Positions 6,919 through 15,900 of a DNA stretch of 24,346 bases are shown in pieces; positions within the stretch are counted from its first letter, which is position 1; every line of letters starts with the position of its first letter. The notes beneath the pieces were generated by a model, which saw only the letters and a program-made list of their open reading frames with translations, was not told the DNA's origin and did no database searches. The translations under genes and the position numbers were made by a program. This DNA comes from Silene noctiflora. Taxonomy: Eukaryota; Streptophyta; Magnoliopsida; Caryophyllales; Caryophyllaceae. The DNA lies in the NCBI GenBank assembly GCA_009801015.1, contig VHZZ01015048.1, positions 4,612 to 28,957 of the forward strand, read 5' to 3'.

Positions 6919-9900
6919 CTATTCATCATATGCCTTGCCTTTTGCTCCTCTTACAATCCTGCTGGCTGGAAAATGCAATCTGGCCATGAGTGGACGGGGT
7001 GCTCTAGTTTTCTGGTCAAACCCTCTTACACAAACGTAACCTGCAAGTAATTTTACTAGGACATGAGTACAATTTAGAAGGGTAAGTGAAGTTTTTGCTA
7101 ATATGGTACAAATGTTATAATTCACTTGAGTAAAAATTGGCGATCAATGGACTAGTGTAAGGAGAAGTCAAATGTGGATTGAAGATAGGTCTTGCTAACT
7201 ATATTATCTTTCTGTGGAGAGGGGGAGTTGAAATCGATATTGATATCATAGTATTCGTTGGCTTCTAAAGGATTTGCATACCTCTCCAGAAGCAATGTTG
7301 GATGTCTTCAGTGTTCAGGCCTGGAAGACAAATCCAAAGATTAGGATGAGCATTGACTATGCATGCAATAAATTATTGGAGTAATATTCATACGATACCT
7401 TTAAATATGGTTGGTATCGAAGTTCCAAAGTATACAGTTCGTCTTGGAAGGTTCCACAGCCAAGACCTGGGTACTGCAATTGGATTGAGGCTTGAGTCAT
7501 GGTCAGCAAATACCTGCATACAATGTGTTTTCTTAGTATTGTATGAAGAATTTACCTTTGAATACAAAAAATGGAGGGAAAGGGAGGGGAGGGGGAAAGT
7601 GGGAGGGGAAATTGGAGGCAGTTTTCACCCCAAATATTTCATTTGTAGAAGAGAAAATAATTTGCCTTGTGCGTGAAAAATGGAGGGATTCGTTTGTTCT
7701 CCCATTCAAATATCTCCACCTCCATTTTTCTACTAAACTGAAGAAATTGTCTCCCAAATCTCTTTCCTCTACAAATTCCCTTATCCAATAAGGGCCAAAG
7801 TGTAAAGTATGCAATTTAATAACTTTACCTCGTTAACCTGGAAGTATGTTCCATTGAGTGGGAAGCTACCTCTCATAGCAGTTCTCGTTGGTATCTGAAA
7901 AAGAGGGATTGTGTGACAATTAGTATTTTGTATTGACTTGGTAAATATAGGAGGATGGCACCCACGATTACTGTATGTTAATATGAAATATTCTTACCAA
8001 AAGTGTTCCTCGTACAGTTTGGGAGTCTGTTTCTCGCTGACTGCTGCAGTAAGAACACGTCTCCTCATTACAGAGAATGTTAGGATCATCAAAGCAGCAT
8101 CTTCTAGCAGGAGGATCGATGGAGTTTGCCGTTTCACCTAGAAAGTCATCACTATGAGTCCTTATTGCCCGCAACAAAGATGGTGGACATTTGAAAAATA
8201 GCGAACTTGTATGGAGTTAATTTAACCCTGTATATCTGTAGATCATTATCATGAGTGCGATACTGACCTGGGGTCCAAATTGCAAGTAGGTATGAACATG
8301 GATCGTCCGGCTCCCTTTTCTCTAACTGCAATAAGGTGTCCTATGTTAAAACAAGAAACCTTTTAAAAGTGCTCAAAGGGTGCCAGTGTGAAAAAAAGTA
8401 ACTTACCCCATGTAGAAGAGGGTGTGTGTCAGGAAGTTCATAACTGCGATATAGAGCAAAAAGTAGTTATAATACTGAAAGACAATTTGGTATAATTGTA
8501 AAAAACTAGTTTGCCCTATTGTGACTAGGTTGGCTTCCTTAGTTATTTGCTGTAAAATTGAAGACTGCTGTTCTATAGTAGGAAAAATATTGTGCAAGGA
8601 AGAAAGAAGAATATTATTGGTGTAAACTAGACCTGTCAAATGGGTCGGGTCCTGGGTTGGGTCATGCGGGTCGGGTCAAAATACGGGTTGAGTTGAATAC
8701 GGGTCGGCCAGATATGGGTCGGGTCATACGGGTCACGGGTCAGAATACGGGTCAAGAAATAATTTATAACGTCTTTTTTAATCTATTTTTTTATTTTAAA
8801 AAATAATTTTTAAAAGGGTAAAACATATTTAAAATTAATAAAAAATAATTTTTAAAAGGGTAAAACATATTTAAAATTAATATTTTAATCATATTCAATG
8901 TTTACTTAATTATTTCAACGTTTTCATTAATTATATTGACATAACTATTAAATTATATTTTTTTAATAATTTTTTTTATTATTAAGTATTATAAAAGTTA
9001 TATAAAATTGACTTTTTAGTTGTATTTGTAATTTTTAATCTATTTTTTTATTTTAAAAAATAATTTTTAAAAGGGTAAAACATATTTAAAATTAATATTT
9101 TAATCATATTCAATGTTTACATTAATTATTTCAACGTTTTCATTAATTATATTGACATAACTATTAAATTATATTTTTTTAATAATTTTTTTATTATTAA
9201 GTATTATAAAAGTTATATAAAATTGACTTTTTAGTTGTATTTGTAATTTTTAATAACAAAAAAACAACTTTTTAACAATTTTTTTCAAATATAATATATA
9301 AATATTAATATTTTAATAAAATTCTTGATTTACCTTTGACCCAACGGGTCGATTCGTTTGGGTCGGGTCTCAACCCTAAAATAACGGGTCATTTTGGGTT
9401 CGGGTCAAGGGTCAAAAAACCGGGTTTGTAACCCTAAAAAAACGGGTCAGGTGGGTCAGGTTTTTTGGGGTCGGGTCGAGTTTTGACAGGTCTAGTGTAA
9501 ACTGTACATTGTTCTCAATTGTTTCAACTTTAATCTTATTTTCCAACGTTTTTGCACTCCTGGCAATGTCCAAAACTTGGGTTTTGGAGTTTAGCATGGC
9601 TGACAAGTATAGATTTAGTGAGAGGGTTGGTGATGTAGGCACCTTTTTTTTTCCTTTTTAATGCCCACATCCAAGCGGACTAAACAACGGAAAGTGGAAT
9701 TTGCATAACACTTATGTTTAACATGCGAGTTCAACTTGTTGAAAAGGAAGAGATGTTAACTTACACATGGTGCTCTGTTCTCAGACGATTTATGTTTTTC
9801 AGCTTTGGTGTAGGGATGGAAGCAGCTTCAGCTGTTAAAGCTACCAAGGCATTCGATGACATTCCAGCTTCTTGTAACATGAAATTCTGCAAAGTCTCTG

Positions 9901-12900
9901 TGAATTCTTTCATGTTGAGGTTGATCGTCGGAATTTCATTTGGATCTTCATAGAAAGTGTCTTCGATGTCACATAATGCTTGTTCATGTTGTGGTTCTTG
10001 TTCAGGTGACGCTGGTACTTCAACAATTGGTTCGCATTTGCTGTTTATGGATTTTCTTTCTAAATGGACAGTCTGTTGTGAAGGCAGTGACAAAGGGTAT
10101 GAAGAGCTTTGTACTGTTGCTGACATCGGGTAAGATGGGCCTTGAACTATTGCTGTACCATAGCTTTCGAAGTTTGAAGGAGGATCGTGATTTCCCCATG
10201 AGGCATTAGAAGGCAAAAGATTGGTGCCAGCTCTCACATTTACATACGGTGTAGTGTTCCCAGTTGCAGGCATGATGCTTTTTTCTTCTGGTCCCGGGAG
10301 AGAAAACCTAGCACTATACCAAGAAGCGAAACTGTTAATGGTAAATAAATAAAAATAGAGAGTCATCACAATGCACCATTGGAAGGGGTCTAGTCTTTTT
10401 TAGGAAATTTTTCCAACAGCGTTTGCAGATCCATTTGCAAGCTTTCACACCAAGTGCATCTTTTTCTGAAAGGCCTTTTTGGGTGACAGTCTCCATCCAG
10501 AGGGTCTGTCAAATTACGCTATTTTCTCCTAAAATATTGTTGAATTGGAGTTATCAACGTTAACTCCCATGGTTAGCTGAATAATATATTGCAAGCTTGA
10601 TTAGCACTATTCTGATTGGAGCACGAAATGTTCCCACAGAATCAGAAAGGAAGACATAATTTATTCTGGATTGGCAAGGGATCATCGTGGGACTGGGGAT
10701 GCACGAGATGTTCACTCTTTTAGGACTTGCATTTTTTTTATGACTCTTTTATTCAGGTTTCATTCTTAATTTATAACAGTGCCATAAATTCCAGCTTTTA
10801 GAGCACGACACCAATTTCAGTGTTTGAAATTTTATAAATCTTATTAATGTTTTCCTAATCTGTAGAAGTGGTGTACAAACCTAGCGAAAGCACTGGCAAA
10901 ATGTCTGCATTCTCCTCTTAACGGGCAAGCATTGCAGTTTGGTTGCCGTTTGGTGCAAAATACCTGCATTGAAATAAAAAGTATTCCCCGTGTCAGAAGA
11001 GTAACCGCTAACAATGTATACTTACATTTTTTATTTCTATCTCAGCATACCTTCCCAAATGTGATCATGTGATAGTGCAACTCATACCTGAATCAATTTT
11101 GAAAGGTACAATTTGTCAACTATGTAAACCGTGTTAACTAGAAATAAATAAATAAATAAATATTGAGGGAATACTGTAGTTACAATGTCTTTTGATCAAG
11201 TTTGCACAACCGTGGCCATAAGTACTGTTGAATAGACTCCAAGATTGGATACCTGAGGCGATTAAAGATATTAGTAATTATCTAAACCTATGTGAGACTA
11301 CATCAACATTTTATGATTGGAAATTGTTTATAACTTACATTTCTAAAAGATGCAGTTGCAGTGACTCTGGTAGTGGTTGGAGGGGAACCCAACCTAGTCG
11401 TACAGCTATGCGGCCAACATTAGTGTCAACCTGTTTGAAGATTGCAAAACTCAGTCTGATATTTGAGAGATATTTTCCCAAAGCAACTTGTTTATATATC
11501 TAAATAAACTTACTGGGAACGCAAGATGGTGCAGAGTTAAAAGGCGCACACACTCTACACTCTTTAAGCCCAAACCTCTGAAGCTTAGTAGGTATTCCCT
11601 GAAAGATTGAGAATGGCGTTAAATTTATACCCTAACATAGCTTGAAAGACTCAAATAAGATGCTTCTTTGTCCTTAATTTGATAATCTTAGTTCCTGGTC
11701 TCTGATATGCTGCTTAAGTCGAGGTGCTTCATTTTCGTTCACATGCAATGATCAATTTTGACTGACCATTAATTTTCTGATAGACAAGATTGATGACCAA
11801 ACAATCCAAAACACTGTTGTTCCTTCTGTACTACAGTGATGGAAAGTAACTGTGTCTTAAAATGCACGTCATTTTATCTTTACCTTTATTTTTAAAAATT
11901 AGGACAGCTCTCCTAGAGACTGCGATGCATTTTAGAATTTTAAACTAGCATAAACAATCTACAAATGAAGAGCTTAGGGATCCACCCTCCTTACTTTGCT
12001 TTGTCTGGTGGGATATCTCTTAGCCATTCCATGTCAATGCTACCATGATCCTTGACCAGCCTGTCCAGGAGATCCTGCAGTTTTATTCAAGATTGTTAAT
12101 TAAGTGGACGAATAGATACTATGGAAATGGGTTGTCCTGAATAATTTTCTACAAGCTGGATAGTAGTTATTGATCTTTACCTTTATACGCACTGCAAGCA
12201 CATTATTCATGCCCCGCTCTTTTATGGTGTCAGCAATATCGTTGACGTTAGCGTGTCTTACTGCTTCCCAGTCTAGTGAGTCCATTGTGTTGGCTGTTTT
12301 TTCTGGTTTTTTGCCATTTACTTCTGCTTCTCTCCGCAGACTGTCCCACTCAAATTCATTTTTCTTTGCTTTTCCAGACTTCCTTTTCCCAGTTATGCCA
12401 GGGTCTGTGTTTACCTTGTCTGAAAGCACTCCTGGAGCATAGCTCTGCTCAGGAATTGGATCAACTTTTTTGTCTTGCTCTTTTGCTCTTTTAAATACTC
12501 GGGTGCTTTCGGTAATACCATACATATCCTGGGACGAGCGTGCTACATCTCTACTTTTACATCTTTGGCTTGCATCTGCATGGGCAGATGAAGCAAAGTC
12601 ATCCAGTGGTTCTTTGACCTTTTCCATTTCTGACTGCATTACCATTGTATCCCCTTCAAGAACATAGCACCAAGACATATTTGGAGCCGCTCTAGGAATG
12701 GCATCTGTACTTTTCTCCGGATCTGTTATCTCCGTGGTTAGACTGCTTTGCTCTGTTGGGCTATTCTCATCTTTATCTGATATAGGTGACGATCTGCTTT
12801 CTACTTCTAGTATCTCAATTCCTTCGTCATATTGTAAATTAAATCCCGCTTCTGGGTTCAATTGGTAATTACTTGAAGAAACACCAGGTGCTCCATAATA

Positions 12901-15900
12901 TTCTGTGACATGCTTTGTACCTTCTAGTTGATCTTGTAGTTCTGCTTGGCTGTTACACTCAGCCATCTTTAGCAGCCCTAAGAAAGAGGCTGTCGATTCA
13001 AGATTATTGAACTTGGTGCTGGTTGTCTCAACCTGTACTACTGAGGCTGTCTGAAGGTTTGCTGAGTTGATAGAGTTCTGCGGTGAGATAACTGACTGCG
13101 GTGATGAAGATGCATCATCTCCTGCTTTATCATCTCTTAGAATGTAGGGTGTTTCTGTCTCTATATTCTGGCTGTTTGCATTGAAAGCCCTTGAATTGTT
13201 GGTCGGTTTTTGACATGTTTCACCAGAGCATTCTGAAGGGCCAACTGGGCCAGCTTTTTGACATAGTTCTTTTTCTTCACTATGGTCGATGTGGTAGATC
13301 ACCCTAGATTCCCTATCTAAAGTTGGTTGATTTATTGCCTTCTCATTCCAAATTATGCTTTCCTCAGGCTCAAAAATACAGAACTCCGGCTCTGGCTCTA
13401 CAGATAAAGAACTTGATGCCTCCGACAGATTACTTCCAGAGCTTTCTGGTTTGAGAGGAAAGCGTGCAGCCATTGACATGAAAGCAGAGCTACATAGAGC
13501 AAGAACTAAAACTAATTAGTATCCATTGGTCTGCAACCTCTGTGAAAAGTCCTGTGTACTCAATTGCTATTACCTGGACAAATGGTCAGAGACATTCTGA
13601 GTGAGAAAAACTCCAATAACAGAGTCCAACACAGAGCCTTTCCATGGAGTGAAACGCCTATCTCCTGCAGAAAGTTATCTTTGTTAGCAACCAATTAACT
13701 TTTTGCAATGGCATGTTAAGTTATTGTTATCCCTCTAATGAAGTATAATACTCTTCAAAGGTATATTAGAGCACACACAAGTCATCTTGTCCTGTCTCTT
13801 AATAGTGGTAAGTTGAAGAAACTTAGCTACTTCACCTGCAGATGTCTTTTAGTTGCAATTTAACTTCTTATGTCAAACCCTAGGGCATCATAGTGATGGT
13901 AGATGACATAGAGGGTAGACAATTTCACCCTAGCATATATCTTTTGCATCTGGATCTATACATAACAGATGTTTTACATGTAAAAAAATAATGTTCTAAA
14001 CCCATTTATGTTTGGAAACTTTCATTATTTCCAAACTTTACTGCTCTTTTGCTTTGATGACTTATCATCCTGCAGTTTTTTTACTGTTAAATAGTTATCT
14101 ACCAAGGCATAAGTTTACATATTTCTATGGTACCTTGAACAAGGCGCATGCGTGCTATAAATGAGTCTACCCGGCCTCGAAAAACTCTTCGTTCATTTTC
14201 CCACCATTTTGCTTTGTCCTCATCAGTTCCGTTGATGCCTTCGTTATCAATGTTCTCAAGAAGAAGCCTCCATACTCGAGTGGTCTCATCGTCAAGGTCA
14301 ACTCTAGCCCTTTGACGCCTTTTGTTTATGGGATTGAAGGGGCCGTCAAAAGGAACTATTGAGCCATCTTTCTCATACAGAACAAGTGCATTGGACTGTT
14401 GCTTATCTTTTTGATAAGAAACAATTGACTTCTTCAGTCCTTTTCTTGAGATTTTAGATTTTTGTCTGTTGATATCTAGTTGCTGAAATAACTGGGTTAA
14501 TCTTTCAATGGAGCAGTTTTTCTTCCTACGTGAGAGTGCCCGACTGGTACCTGCAGTGTTTGACATGTTGTGTTAGTTACATTCTATATCTCCAAAAAAT
14601 GAACTGGAGTTTGGGTAGTTGACGGCCATGTCTCTACCTGTTGGCTGTCTAGCAGGACAGTTATTGTCATACGGGACAATGCTCCAGTTCTTGTTCACAG
14701 AATCTTGTTTCTTTGATCTTCTTTTTGTTTTCTGGGTTGCATTAATCTCAGCAGCTAACCCCTCTGTGCAAGAAAGGAGCCCATTTAATGTTGCATTGTT
14801 AGGATCAAATTCCTTCTCATGTGGACCTTTCGCTGCTGATGCTATCTCGGAACGCTTAGCCGGATCCCGAACATGACTCGCCCCTTTTGACCTCATTTTC
14901 TGTTTCAACCTTGAAACGTCGGCCCATGTCTTCATGAGTTGATCTCTATTCTTGGATCTTCCCATAAGCGCTGCGTAATTGTTAGCCACTCCACTGATTC
15001 CGACATGGGTAGAGTTGCAGCAGTAGTACTTCGACATTGTGAGTTCAACTTGTGGGTGGCTATGGTCCTTGTCTACTTGGCTGATATCTGCAGTGACAGC
15101 CACCGGTAATGACATTGTGAGTTCAATATGTGGGTGGCTATGGTCCTTGCCTACTTGGCCGATATCTTCAGAGACAGCCACAGGTGATAATGTGCTTTGT
15201 ACGTCAGACCATTCTGTCTTTTCAGCTCTCTTTCTTTTAGAAATATCTGGGGTGGAGCTTCTGTGGAGTGTTCCGGTATGTGAGAAAGTCGCAATTTGAA
15301 CATCAATTAATGTGGGGTCAGTTGTGAAGGATAGGGTCCGTTTTAACCCTCTGGTTTGCACCCCTTCACTGGAACTTGCACAAGGGCTGGAGTTGGGACT
15401 TTGTACTGAATAAGAGTCTTTTCTTATGAAACTCTCCGCATTTTTTCCAGATAAATTGCCAGGGCTTTCCACTTTCTCCCCGAGAAAAATGTTAACATCA
15501 GTTTGTGAATTGTCTATATTATCTTCCACTGGTAGCAACATATACTCCCTCAGTTCCTGATTCTCATTGAGATTGAGGTCATAGGCAGTCATTGACGGTT
15601 TGGAATTTACATGGTGGTTGGATTGATTTTCTGTTTCCTGACATACACTTGCTTCTCCCACTTGGCCATTCAAGTCAAAGTTTAAGGATCTTCTACAGGA
15701 TTTAGTTATTGATTCTGTTGTTTTTGGTTCGGTTTCGGGATCAGGATTGGGTTCGGTGGCTTCTGTGGGAGGTATTGTTGGAGTGTTGGTTTTGTTCTTC
15801 CGAACATACTTCCTCTTAACTTGAGACTCAGTGGGCTTGGAGTTGGGGGTCTTAAATTTTGGGGTGCGTTTAGGCTTGTTTTCTCTGATCACCTTGGGTT

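Larger units (their letters stand above)
6919..10313 (-). other. demethylase C-terminal domain, exons 12-19 (residues 1522-1896)
   Basis: Exon 12 starts SARFSLPGPEEKSIM and carries CEPIVEVPASPEQE, DIEDTFYEDPNEIPTINLN and IPTPKLKNINRLRTEHHV, all family signatures. Exons 13 (37 nt) and 14 give YELPDTHPLL and KREPDDPCSYLLAIWTPG. Exon 15 is the permuted CXXC zinc unit (residues 1738-1783: CCFDDPNILC, CSYC). Exons 16-19 form the divergent RRM-like domain (AMRGSFPLNGTYFQ, PRRTVYFGTSIPTIFKG, YVCVRGFDQKTRAPRPLMARLHFP). The protein ends RGAKGKAYDE at TAG 6921-6919. The C-terminal domain is essential for excision in DME and ROS1. At residue 1786, Thr replaces the Cys I would expect in the IPCRTAMRG motif. 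Confidence 0.9.

Noticed and set aside
7533..7814. ORFs of 82-107 codons on both strands in intron 16
   Set aside because: They result from the purine-rich tract lacking stops; exons with clear homology lie on either side.
8628..9494. Mutator assignment for the intron 12 element (9-bp duplication GTGTAAACT)
   Set aside because: With an 8-bp duplication the two ends become perfectly symmetrical 13-bp inverted repeats, favouring hAT.
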